Below are positions 32,597 through 44,100 of a DNA stretch of 64,000 nucleotides, in pieces; position 1 is the stretch's first letter; each line of letters opens with the position of its first letter. The notes beneath the pieces were generated by a model, which saw only the letters and a program-made list of their open reading frames with translations, was not told the origin of the DNA and made no database searches. A program made the translations under genes and the position numbers. This stretch comes from Penium margaritaceum (lineage: Eukaryota > Streptophyta > Zygnematophyceae > Desmidiales > Peniaceae): contig SZWC01000529.1 in the NCBI GenBank assembly GCA_023375785.1, positions 21,919 to 85,918 of the forward strand, written 5' to 3'.

Positions 32597-33484
32597 TAAG
32601 GGTGAAAACAAGACCGGTCTCGCGATTCCCAGGATGGAATCCGTCTTGCGACTCCGAGACCGGTTGCAGTCTCGGTATTGCGAGTCTCGTCTCGGAATCG
32701 CCAGAGCACAGGATCGCGATTCCTTTGAGGCAAACTTGTGAGCCTGCTCTTTCCACACTTCCAACCACAAGCACCACGACTACCTCCACTGCTAGTAATT
32801 ACAACACCACACCGACCTTCACCACCATGACCACCACGACCAGTAGCACCTCCATTACCACCAACACCAACAGTGGCACCACCATCACCCCTACTGTTGA
32901 CACTCCAGAACACCAACAATGAGAACCACCACAACCTGCACAAGCAGTGTGTTCTCTTCAGTACATTGTTATGACAAAGTCAGAATGGCGATGGAATTGA
33001 AACTGACTAATACTAATGTAATGTTGCTCTGTGGTTTTCCAAGTTGCTTCTTGATCATTGTTCCTATCCTTCACACCATGGTCGTGAATTATGTGCTGAA
33101 GAGCTCAGTTGTTTAAACCATGGCCACGACTTCTTTACAAAACAGCTCCGTTCTCTAACTTCAAACTGAATGTTGGACAAGTGGAAACCATATAGTACAT
33201 GTAAGCATGAAAGGATGGAAGCATGAAAGGAATGAAGACAAACACTTGATGAAAGAAAAGTACTTGGAGTATGAAACTAGCTCAACTCTAGTACATCGTC
33301 ATCCTCATCACCATCACCTCCACCACCCATGTATCCACCTTTGCCCTTATCATCATTGTCATCATCATCGTTCTAATCCTCGGGCTCCACTTAACTACGG
33401 TCCTCATCACTTGCCTGTTCTTTCTACTGAACCTCATCACTATCGCATGCGGCATCTTGGTCCTCTGTGGCACCCATCCTTGCC

Positions 33485-34260
33485 TTACTGAGCTGCTTTG
33501 ATAGCCTTCCTTGCTGCTCTCCTCGCTGCCTTCTCTTTCTCATCAATCTCAAGCAGCTCCTCTGCCACAGTGCCATTGGGTGCCACCGAGAAATCCCTAA
33601 GTGCAGGGTCATTGATCAAAGTTTCAGGCAAAGCAGGTCCTGAACTGTCAGATGTGACAGTGAATGGCAAAAATCCGTCACCACCCTTCCGCCGAGCGAG
33701 AACATACGCTATGACGGAGTGCTTGTTGCTAGCACCGCCAGTACGTCCTGCACAACCAAGGCAAAAGTTGGGTAGTCCATGTAGTTGTCCTTGTACCACT
33801 TAAACACGTTGCAACGCCTGCCACCACATGCTTCCTTCTTGTAAAGCTCCACTTACTTTTCGATAGTATCTGGCACGACCACCTACTCTGTTGTCTCAGG
33901 TTCTTCATACAAGTTGTCCATGGGGTCCGTCAAAGCAACCTCGAGCATGCTCTGCTGCCAGGCATTGCCGCGCCCCTTCTTTGGGGCTGCTGCCAAACGG
34001 CTCAACCGTTGGCTGCCCCCAGGTGCGGCTGCACTGCTGCTGCAGTTGAGGGCACGTTGGTAGACATTGCCATGTCATCGTCGTTGTCAGGGTCTACTGC
34101 TGCTGTTGCAGCCTTGGCAGCTGCAGCAACCTCTCCTGCTGCAACAGCTGCCCTCCGCTCTTCCTATACTTTAGCAAAGTATGGCTTGAAGAACTCCAGC
34201 ACCTTCACCTCAAGCTCCACAGTAGACTTGATGCCTAAGAGATGCATCCACAACAGGAAA
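33485..34260 (-). pseudogene. hAT 1 transposase, C-terminal part
   Basis: On minus, after an acceptor-like CTCTTAG near 34232, the frame reads IKSTVELEVKVLEFFKPYFA and K-V, then a stop, then reopens in the same frame as an Ala/Glu/Asp-rich linker (EERRAAVAAGEVAAA) and GRGNAWQQSMLEVALTDPMD. The last piece (33485-33799) reads TLINDPALRDFSVAPNGTVA and EIDEKEKAARRAARKAIKAA, matching hAT 2. The LAVPATS-type dimerisation motif is decayed here. The stop after K-V falls at the same codon in hAT 2. Confidence 0.7.
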
Positions 34261-34337
34261 AATCAATGAGAACATGACTCAAACAATACAACGATTGAAG
34301 GAGTGACGACACGTCCACAACAACCTACTGTACCTTG

Positions 34338-34840
34338 TGCACACGCTCAAAGAAACGGACCGTGAACCAAGGGTCGACCACGGTTGCCACAACGTGGCAG
34401 ATGCTGCACGTCTTCACATACTTCTTGAGCTACACGCACAATGGAATAATAGAAGCAAGCGCTAGACATGACAAGACAATAGACGTACATCTGAATGAAT
34501 GCAATCACCACTGCAACCACCACAACCACCACTACCAGCACCATCTCACCTTGTCCACGGCACTGAAGAGGCCCGGCTGCAGCGTGAATAGGAGCTTCTC
34601 CGTGCTATCTAGTGCAGCCTTATTTTGCTTCTTCCCTGCTGCGTTTGTGGCCTTCACGCGCCAGATGTGAAGTTTTTGCTGGATTGTGCTAAAGAAAGGC
34701 ACCACAAGGGACAAAGTTGGGTACTCTTGCCCGCTAATGTCCTTGGTGAAGCCCTTGAAAGGCTTCAAGATTGCAATCACCATGTCAAGGAGCTCCTAGC
34801 CCTGCCGCATGGGAATAAGGGCAGGATCCTCTGTCTACAG
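34338..34840 (-). pseudogene. hAT 1 transposase, middle exons
   Basis: 34783-34544 encodes MVIAILKPFKGFTKDISGQE, then YPTLSLVVPFFSTIQQKLHI and LFTLQPGLFSAVDK, the hAT segment with L-x-PF-x-x-x-T and P-T-L-x-x-V-x-P. It ends at an AAG-GTGAGA donor-like site. A second exon, 34431-34338, starts after a TGTAG acceptor-like site and encodes KKYVKTCSICHVVATVVDPW and RFFERVHK before AAG-GTACAG. Two in-frame stops lie upstream between 34790 and 34840. hAT 1 is therefore a dead copy. Confidence 0.7.
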
Positions 34841-34900
34841 CCTCTCATCAAGCACCTCCTTGATCCTCACCACCCTCTAACACATGTCTATGGTGCTGTT

Positions 34901-35566
34901 CTACTTTGTAGGGGTGTCGAGGTGGAGGGAGAGGTAGCTCACACCGCGGGCATGACATGCGTTGGTGAGCAACTCCTCACGCTTGGCAGACCGGCTGACA
35001 TGGTTCACAATGTCCCGTGCCACGCAAAGGTGCTCCTCCACCTGCTGAAGTGCAATAAGGTCTTTCACAACCAAGTTCAAAATGTGGCCCATGCAGTGGA
35101 TATGGCCATCCTTGTCAAATCTGTAGTTCTGCAGCACCAAGAAATTATCCACCATGGAGTCTTTCACATTGTCGTTATCCATCGTCACACAGTACATCCT
35201 GTCCCAAAGTCCCCACTCCTTCACAGCAACTGGAAACAGGTCAAAGACAATGGCGGCAGTTGCATCGTCATTGCACGAAGGCAAGGCCAAGGCCACACTC
35301 TGCATCTGCCCGTCTGTAATGCGGTGCGCGGTCACACCGAGGTACTTGTGAATGGCGTCGGACTGCCAACCGTCTGTTGTGAATGAAACACTCGACAAAA
35401 CCTCCACAAACATCTTTCTCAATCTCTTACGGAAAGCTATAGCTCCGTTCTTCAACAGCCGCATCAATGTTATCCTGCCAGGCAGGATAGCAAACGGGTT
35501 GCAGTGTAGGAATGCTTGCCCCAGCCATAATGATTCATTGCACAGAAAGCTTTGATTCTTATCCAC
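34901..35566 (-). pseudogene. hAT 1 transposase, catalytic core
   Basis: A 221-codon open frame. FVEVLSSVSFTTDGWQSDAI holds the first catalytic Asp of hAT transposases (T-x-D-x-W-x-S), with YLGVTAHRI following. RMYCVTMDNDNVKDSMV holds the second Asp region, and HCMGHILNLVVKDLI is the C-x-x-H-x-L-N-L-V-V motif. The insertion domain follows through HVSRSAKREELLTNACHARG. The third acidic residue lies in later pieces. The plus frame 34625-35386 (253 codons) is only its shadow. Confidence 0.9.
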
Positions 35567-35727
35567 TGCGTGCTTTCAGATGCAACAATAGAAATACTTC
35601 TTGTTGAACACAATTCCCACTCTAGCACCACCACGTCCAACATGTGCGTTCGTAGCGTCCACCTTGGCTGCCGTCTGTGCTACCGCATGTGTTGCATGCA
35701 AGAGGCTCTGTTGAACCTCCAACGCAC

Positions 35728-36024
35728 TCAACTCCTTGTGCATTCCTTGTGCTCCAGCCGAAGATGTTTCCACATGCCAGGCGTGTTGCTTTGGTTCAGC
35801 CCGAAAGTCCCCTTCAGTCCCGTGCGTGGCGGACACATGTTGCATGCAGCCCTTGGCTCTCCATTGATCACCACGTACGTGAACACGGTCCACACAACGG
35901 AGGGCTTTGTCTTGCGTTTGTCCACCCAGCCACGGACGTTTAGCGTTGCCTTGATGAGGGTGCCACCCGGCTTAGATCCCGATGCACTGGGTTTTTGCTT
36001 TTGTTGGCTTTGCTGCTCCATCAA
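35728..36024 (-). pseudogene. hAT 1 BED-type zinc finger, N-terminal part
   Basis: A 98-codon frame starting MMEQQSQQKQKPSASGSKPG. It holds VWTVFTYVV, then AACNMC and WKHLRLEHKECT, that is C-x2-C and H-x4-H spaced as in BED fingers, which bind transposon-end DNA. The next piece (35576-35893) continues through a Thr/Ala-rich linker into the catalytic core. Upstream to 36620 is the 5' non-coding end. Confidence 0.8.
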
Positions 36025-36620
36025 CTGCTGCTACTGCTCCTGCTGCTAGGGAGATTGCTGTTGCAAGCCTTGAGTGGCCATTGTTACTGCTAGAACCCGG
36101 CCTGCCGGCCAGGTCGAAGGCACAATGCCTTAGAAAAGAATGAGACGAATCGATGCACGGTGCTTTGTGCACCGGTGGGCCAAACCACACTCCGTGGCAC
36201 CTCGGTGAAATCCTAGGGTCAAACCGCACGTAGAGCACTGTCGATCGAGCAGCAAAACAACTATTTTAGATGTGGCTGCCCCGAACTATGCGGGAGATGG
36301 GCACCAACAAACGGGTAAAAGAAGAGCATGAAGGGGTGTTTGGGGGCCTCACAATGGAGGGGGGTGGGGTGAGGGGGCCTCGGAAAGTAGTCGTCCGACC
36401 TGTTCTCGGTCTATGTTGAACCGGACTCTCGGCCATTTTCCAGCCTGACCCCCCCCCCCTCCCCCCCGGCCCCCGGCCACCGCGCGCAGGTCTCGTGAGT
36501 CTACGCAAAAGACTCGGCATCGCGAGACGATTCCATGTAGGGGGATCGGCATCGCGAGTCTGGACTCGGACTTGGACTCGCGAGACTAGGACGCAAGACT
36601 CATTTTTTGGTGGACAGGCT

Positions 36621-37021
36621 TCTTCAAGGGCCTTCCAGACTTCAAGGGTCTTGGAACCGAGATTGCGGATGTCTTCATGAAGCTCAGGAGAGGAGGTGGT
36701 CATGATGGTCATGAGGGCGGTGCTCTTTGAAACTTCCCAAGAGGCATGTGAGATGGTGGATGCGGGCACGGCGGCAACGGGAGCGGAGGACGAGGATGAA
36801 TTCTGAACAGCATTCGACACAGATCCGCCAAAGGGGTCAGTTCTTGAGGTGGCTATAGTTGCGGTAGTTGCGGCAGAGGCGGCGGCATCAGGTGGTTCCA
36901 CTCCGGTGTGAGTGTTGGTGAGGAGGAGGCCGAGGATGACTCCCTCAACCTTCTGCGTCCCGAAGAAGAGAGACACCGTGTAGCTCCACAACTTGTAGTG
37001 GCTGGTCCCATCAGGCTTCAC
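36621..37021 (-). pseudogene. C2 gag, N-terminal part (before the hAT)
   Basis: Starts MKPDGTSHYKLWSYTVSLFF at 37021, then GTQKVEGVILGLLL, the classical copia Gag opening (N-Y-x-x-W-x-x-x-M...L). A Ser/Ala/Thr-rich insert follows, then STALMTIMTTSSPELHEDIR and KTLEVWKALE, the W-x-x-L-E helix. The hAT lies directly after. From 37022 to 37370 is the leader, with no coding content. Confidence 0.85.
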
Positions 37022-37370
37022 AGTGAGCTTGGGGAGACCAGACAGAGTGAGGGCGGAGGCTATGACGCAGCTTACTTAGAGATGGTGGCAAACTGATTGA
37101 TGAGAGGCGATTCGAGACAACGGCATGGAACGGCGACACGATGAAGGAACGGCACAACACCTTAGTCAGGAACGGCGACACGATGAAGGAACGGCAAAAT
37201 AGTCACCAAGAGGATGTGGATTGGTGCTGACACAACACCTTAGTCAGAAGAAGCGCTGCCACCGCAGTTCTTTTGGCGACCACAGTTCTTCGAGGCAGAG
37301 GAACGCGATGAGAGCGGAAGTCAGTGCGGCCAGTAGTGGCAAGCACGAAAGCAACAGGTGTGTTACTTGA

Positions 37371-37382
37371 GCTCTGATACCA
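37371..37382 (-). other. Primer-binding site of C2
   Basis: On minus, TGGTATCAGAGC directly follows the 5' LTR end. This is the complement of the 3' end of plant initiator methionine tRNA, used by many plant copia elements. Confidence 0.95.
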
Positions 37383-38121
37383 TGTCAGAAGATTGCTTGT
37401 ACTTCTGGTGAGTGGGCACGGTCACATGGACGAGCGTTGTAGGTTAGGACACAAGCACAAGCAGAAGCAGACTGGAAACAGCGACGAAAGGCAAAGTTAA
37501 GGCGAAAGCAAGCGGAAAGTGGAGGAATGTGGTGTGGGCGGAGCACATGAGGTGCGAGCCTTGAGGAATAGTTGAGTAGAGTGGACACAACACTTTGGAG
37601 AGAAGGACAGATGCTTCCTCGAAGGTGCGGGCATTGCTAATGTATGAGTGACGTTAGGAGGAATGAACTGGGTGCAGTGCGAGAACACGGGTGCTAGGGC
37701 AAAGGAACTGGAGGCGGCCAAAGGGGTGAGCCTGAAGAGGAATCCAATGGATTGATTATTCAAAGGAATACAAGCAATACAAATAGGTAGAAGCCTAGCA
37801 AAGCGCGCTTGGGCAAGCGGGCATGGAAGTGATGTGGCGACTCAGGCAAGAGAGAGGAGGAGCGCCGCGAGACCAGAAATCAGCTTTGCTAGCCATACGC
37901 ATACGGGGGAAACGTGCGCAGGGGCGATCTCCGCAGGTGCGTTCGCCTTGAGCGTTGGTGCCCGAGAAACATTGGTTCAGTACTGGCAAGCTTCGCATGA
38001 TAGTCGGTCGTGAGACCGTTCCAACCTTGGTTGTATGGCTCCGTATATGAGCCTGCGCGGTTAATCTTTGTTTTGGTAGTGGCTGCAACCCTTGGAGCGA
38101 TCTCCAAGATAATGTCTGACA
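37383..38121 (-). repeat. 5' LTR of copia C2
   Basis: Starts TGTCAGAAGATTG and ends AATGTCTGACA on plus. Homologous to 30266-31016 over its whole length, with many substitutions. About 739 bp. Confidence 0.95.
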
Positions 38122-41100
38122 CATATGCCTACTTTGGTCGGTCATTGTGCATAGTAGCCACACCGTGCTACTAGTTATTGCAGGTCGTTGTACTTGCTGG
38201 TTGAGAACTAATATTCCAAAACCATTGTTTCCCCCTCAGACCATTTGTGACCTGTGTTATGAGTTGTCAACATTGACCACACAAACTACAATTCTGTAAT
38301 CATGGTCTGTGACATATGCCTAGTTTGGTTGGTCATTGTGCATGGAAGCCACAGTGTGCCACTACGTATTGAAGGTCTCTGTACTTGCTAGTCGCTACAC
38401 AGGGTTCCCAATCCATTGTCTCTCCCTCTGTCCATTTGTGACTCGTGTTATGAGTTGTCAATGTTGACCACACATAGTGGACTTCGTTGGTCATAGTGAG
38501 TGACGTATGTATCCTTTGGTTGGTCACTGTGCATGCTAGCCACACCGTGCCAGTACTTGTTGACTGTCTTTGTACTTGCTAGTTGATAACTAGTGCTCCC
38601 AACCCATTGTTTCCCCCTCTGACCATTTGTGACTCGTGTTATGAGTTTTCAACATTGACCACATACTTTGATTTTCTTTTCGTCATGGTAAGTGGCATAT
38701 GCCTACTTTGGTTTGTCACTGTACATGGTTGCCACGCCATGTCACTACGTATTGAATGTCTTTGTGCTTTCTAGTTGATAGCTACTATTCCCAAACCATT
38801 GTTACCCCCTTTGATGTTCTGTGACTCTTGTTGTGAGTTGTCAACGTTGGCCATATGAAGTGAAAATTTTTGGTCATGGTCAGTGACATATGCATAACTT
38901 AGTTGGTCACTGTGCATGGTAGCCACACTGTACCACTGCATATTGAAGGTCCTTGTACTTGCTAGTCGAAAACTAGTATTCACAAACCATTGTTTCCCCC
39001 TCTGGCCATTTGTGACTCGTGTTATGGGTTGTGAACGTTGACCACCCATAGTGACATTCTTGGATCATGGTCAAGGACACAAGCCCACTTTGGTTGGTCG
39101 TTGTACATGGTAGCCACATAGTGCCACTACTTGATGAAGGTCCTTGTACTTGATAGTTGATACCTCATATTCCAAAACCATCGTACCCCCCCCCACTGAC
39201 CATGTCTAACTCGTATTATGAGTTGTCATTGTTAACCACACACAACGGAATTCTTTGGTGAAAGGCAGTACATATGCCTACTCTGGCCGGTCACTGTACG
39301 TGGTAGCCATACCGTGCTACTACTTATTGAAGGTCGTTGTCCTTACTAGTTGAAAACTAATATTCCGAAGCCATTGTTTCCCCCTCTGACCATTTGTGAC
39401 TCGTATTATGGGTTGTGAACATTGACTACCCATATTTAAACTCTTCGGTCATGGTGAGTGACATATGCCTAGTTTGGTTGTTCGGTGTGCATAGTAGCCA
39501 AATGGTGCCACTACTTAATGAAGTTCTTTGTCATTTCTAGGCGATATATAGGGATTCCAACCTATTGTCTCTCCGTCTGACCATTCTTAACTAGAGTTAT
39601 GAGTTGTCAATATTGACCACACACAGTGGGCTTCTTTGATCATAGTCTGTGACGTATGCATCCTTTCGTTGGTCACAGTGCATTCTAGCCACACCGTGCC
39701 ACTACTTGTTGAAGGTCTTTGTACTTGCTAGTTGCTACTAGTGTTCCCAACCCATTGTTTCCCCCTCTGACCAGTTGTGACTCGTGTTCAGAGTTTTCAA
39801 CATTGACCACACACTGTGCAGTTATCTTTGTCATGGTTAGTGGCATGTGCCTACTTTGGTTTGTCACTGTACATGGATGTCACTCTGTGTCACTAAGTAT
39901 TGAAGGTCATTGTGCTTTCTAGTTGATAGCTAGTCTTCCCAAAGCATTGTTACCCCCTATGACTATCTGTGACTCTTGTTGTGAGTTGTCAACGTTGACC
40001 ACAGGAAGTGTAATTCTTTGGTCATGGTCAGTGACATATGCATACTTTGGTTGGTCATTGTGCGTGGTAGCCACGCTGTGCCATTGCATACTAAAGGTCT
40101 TTGTACTTGCTAGTCGATAAATAGTATTCACAAACCATTGTTTCTCCGTCTGAACATTTGTGACTTGTGTTATGAGTTGTCAAAGTTGACAACACATAGT
40201 GTCATGCTTTGGTCATGGTCAGTGACATGTGCCTACTTCGGTTGGTCATTGTACATAGTAGCCACACCGTGCCACTACTTGTTGAAGGTCCTTGTTCTTG
40301 CTAGTTGATACCTGGTGTTCCCAAACCATTGCTTCCCCCTCTGACCATTTGTGACTCCCATTGTGAGTTGTCAACGTTCGACCATATACAGCAGCTTTCT
40401 TTGGTCAAAGGCAGTACATATGCCTACCTAGATTGGTCACTGTGCATGGTAGGCACACGGTGCTACTACTTATTGAAGGTCGTTGTACTTGCTAGTTGAA
40501 AACAAAATTTCCGAAACCATTGTTTCCCCCGCTGACCATTTGTCACTCCTTGTATGGGTTGTGAACTTTGACTACCCATATTGAAATTCTTTGGTCATGT
40601 TCAGTGACATATGCCTAGTTTTCTTGTTTGGTGTGCATAGTAGCCACACCGTGCCACCACGTATTGAAGTGCTTTGTCCTTTATAGTTGATACATAGAGT
40701 TCCCAAACCATTGTCTTTCCCTCTGACCATTTGTGACTCGTGTTATGAGTTGTCAATGTTGACCACACATAAAGGACTTCTTTGGTCATAGTGAGTGACG
40801 TATGCATCATTTGGTTGGTCTCTGTGTACGCTAGCCACACCGTGCCACTACTTGTTGAAGGTCTTTGTACTTGCTAGTTGATAACTAGTGTTCCCGACCC
40901 GTTGTTTCCCCCTCTGACCATTTGTGACTCGTGTTTTGAGTTTTCAACGTTGACCGCACACTGTGAAATTCTTTTGGTCATGATTAGTTGCATATGCCTA
41001 CTCTTGTTTGTCCCTCTACATGGTTTCCACGCCATGTCACTATGTATTGAAGGTCTTTGTGCTTTCTAGTTGATAGCTAGTGTTCCCAAACCATTGTTAC

Positions 41101-44100
41101 CCCCTTTGACTATGTGTGACTCTTGTTGTGATGTGTCAACGTTGACCACATCTATTGAAGTTCTTTGGTCATGGGCAGTGACATATCCATGATTTGGTTG
41201 GCCACTGTGCATGATAGCCACACTGTGCCACTATATATTGATGGTCTTTGTACTTGCTATTCGATAACTAGTACTTACAAACCATTGGTTCCCCCTCTGA
41301 CCATTTGTGACTCGTGTTATGAGTTGTCAAAGTTGACCACACATTGTGACATTCTTTGGTCATCGTAAGTGACATATTCCTACTTTGGTTGGTCATTGTA
41401 CATGGTAGCCACACCGTGCCACTACATATAAAAGGTCCTTGTGCTTGATAGTTAATACCTAGTGTTCCCAAACCATCGTTCCCCCCTGTGACCATTTGTG
41501 ACTCGTATTATGAGTTGTTAACGTTGAACCACACACAGCGGATTTCTTTGGTCAAAGTCAGTACATATGCCTACTTTGGTCGGTCATTGAGCATGTTAGC
41601 CACGCCGTGCTACTACTTATTGAAGGTCGTTGTACTTGCCAGTTGAAAACTAATATTCCGAAACCATTGTTTCTCCCTCTGACCATTTGTGACTCCTGTT
41701 ATGGGCTGTGAACGTTGACTATCCATATTGGAATTCTTTGGTGATGGTCAGTGACATATGCCTAGTTTGGTTGTTTGGTGTGCATAGTAGCCACACCGTG
41801 CCACTTCTTATTAAAGTTCTTTGTCCTTTCTAGTGGCTACATAGGGTTCCCGGTCCATTGTCTCTCTCTCTCTGACCATTTGTGACTCGTGTTATGAGTT
41901 GTCAATGTTGACCACACATAGTGGACTTCTTTGGTCACAGTCAGTGACGTATGCATCCTTTGGTTGGTCAATGTGCTTGCTAGCCACACCGTGCCTCTAC
42001 TTGTTAAAACTCCTTGTACTTGCTAATTGATAAGTAGTGTTCCCAACCCATTGTTTCCCCCTCTGACCATTTATGACTCGTGTAATGAGTTTTCAACATT
42101 GACCACACACTAAGAGATTTTCTTGGTCGTGGTTAATGGCATACGCTTACTTTGGTTTGTCACTGTACATGGTTGCTACGCCGTGTCACTACGTGTTGAA
42201 GGTCTTTGTGCTTAGTACTTGATAGCTAGTGTTCCTAAACCATTGTTACCCCCTCTCACCATCTGTGACTCTTGTTATGAGTTGTCAACGTTGACCACAT
42301 GAAGTGAGATTCTTTGGTCATGGTCAGTGACATATGCATACTTTGGTTGGTCATTGTGCATGGTAGCCACACTGTGCCACTGCATATTGAAGGCTGTTGT
42401 ACATGCTAGTTGATAACTGGTATTCACAAACCATTGTTTCCCCCTCTGACCATTTGTGACCCGTGTTGTGAGTTGTCGACGTTGACCACACATAGTGACA
42501 TTCTTTGGTCATGGTCAGTGACATATGCCTACTTTGGTTGGTCATTGTACATGGTAGCCACGTGGTACCACTATTTATTGGAAGTCCTTGTACTTGCTAG
42601 TTGATACCTGGTGTTCCCAAATCATCGTTCCTGCCTCTGATCATTTGTGACTCGTATTATGAGTTGTCAATGTTCCCCACACAGTAAATTTCTTTGGTCA
42701 AAGGCAGTACATATGCCTGCTTTGGTTGGTCATTGTGCATGGTAGCCACAACGTGCTCCTACTTATTGAAGGTCATTGTACTTGCGAGTTGAAAACAAAT
42801 GTTCGAAAACCATTGTCTCTCCCATTGACCATCTTTGTGACTCGTGTCATGGGCTGTGAACGTTGACCACCCAAATTGAAATTCTTTGGTCACGGCCAGT
42901 GACATATGCCTAGTTTGGTTGTTTGATGTGCATAGTAGCCACACCTTGCCACTAATTATTGAATTTTTTTGTCCTTTCTAATCGCTACACAGGGTTCCCA
43001 AACTATTGTGTCTCCCTCTGACCATTTTTTTCTTGTGTTATGAGTTGTTAATGTTGACCACAGATAGTGGACATTTTTTGTCATAGTCAGTGACGTATGC
43101 ATTATTTGGTTGGTCACTGTGTACGCTAGCCACACCGTACCACAACCTGTTGAAGTACTTTGTACTGGCTAGCTGATAGCTAGTGTTCCCAACCCATTGT
43201 TTTTCCCTCAGACCATTTTCGACTCGTGTTATGAGTTTTCAACGTTGACCACACACTGTCAAATTCTTTTGGTCATGGTTAGTGGCATATGCCTACTTTG
43301 GTTTGTCACTGTACATGGTTGCCACAACGTGTCACTACGTATTGAAGGTCTTTGCGCTTTCTAGGTGAATTCTATTGTTTCCAACGCATTGTTACCCCCT
43401 CTCACTATCTGTGACTCTTGTTGTGAGTTGTCAACATTGACCACGTGAAGTGAAATTCTTTGGTCATGGTCAGTGACATATGCATACGTTGGTTGGTCAC
43501 TGTCAATGGTAGCCACACTATGCCACTACATTTTGAAGGTATTTGTCCTTGCTAGTCAATAACTAGTATTTACAACCCATTGTTTCCCCCTCTGACCATT
43601 TGTGACTCGTGTTATGAGTTGTCAAAGTTGACCACACGTAGTGACATTCTTTGGTCATGTTCAGTGACATGTGCCTACTTTGGTTGGTCATTGTACATGG
43701 TAGCCACACCGTGCCACTACTTATTGAAGGTCACTGTGCTTGCTAGTTGATACCTGGTGTTCCCAACCCATCGTTCCCTGCCCCCCCCCCCCCNNNNNNN
43801 NNNNNNNNNNNNNNNNNNNNNNNNNNNNNNNNNNNNNNNNNNNNNNNNNNNNNNNNNNNNNNNNNNNNNNNNNNNNNNNNNCCCCCCCCCCCCCTCGGAC
43901 CACTTGTGACTCGTATTATGAGTTTCCAACGTTGACCACACACAATGGATTTCTCTGGTCAAAGGCAGTACATATGCCTACTTAGGTCGGTTGTTGTATA
44001 TGTTAGCCACACTGTGCTACTAATCATTGAAGGTCGTTGTCCTTGCTAATTGAAGACTAATATTCAGCAACCAATGTTTCTCCATCTGACCATTTGTGAC

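Larger units (their letters stand above)
32597..36620 (-). mobile_element. hAT DNA transposon 1, nested in C2 gag
   Basis: The same 10 bases, TCTTCAAGGG, occur on both sides (32587-32596 and 36621-36630); a hAT target duplication of 8 bp lies within them. Gag phrases meet across the element: KALE on one side and LEDHFS on the other. The transposase parts read on minus: BED zinc finger, catalytic core and dimerisation end. Both ends carry many short GAGTC/GACTC repeats (32610-32720 and 36480-36600), as hAT subterminal repeats do. Terminal inverted repeats are weak. An ACC-rich stretch lies at 32770-32925; 32926-33484 is 3' non-coding. About 4.0 kb, degenerate. Confidence 0.85.
30266..38121 (-). 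mobile_element. Ty1/copia element C2 with two LTRs and target duplication, pol largely lost
   Basis: Direct repeats 30266-31016 and 37383-38121 are the LTRs. The outer flanks are CATAT on both sides (30261-30265 and 38122-38126), a perfect 5-bp target duplication. Removing the element plus one CATAT restores a normal B monomer (GCAGTACATAT followed by GCCTACTTTGG). The primer site (37371-37382) and polypurine tract (31017-31025) fix the orientation as minus. Internal parts are gag, split by a hAT, and a weak integrase-like trace. Reverse transcriptase and RNase H are missing, so C2 is a broken deletion derivative. In the first ~95 aligned LTR bases I count 13 differences, so insertion is not recent. 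Confidence 0.95.

Noticed and set aside
34625-35386. 253-codon plus-strand frame
   Set aside because: Antisense of the hAT 1 transposase core.
43717-43985. Frames spanning the N block
   Set aside because: They exist only because N and the C runs carry no stop codon.
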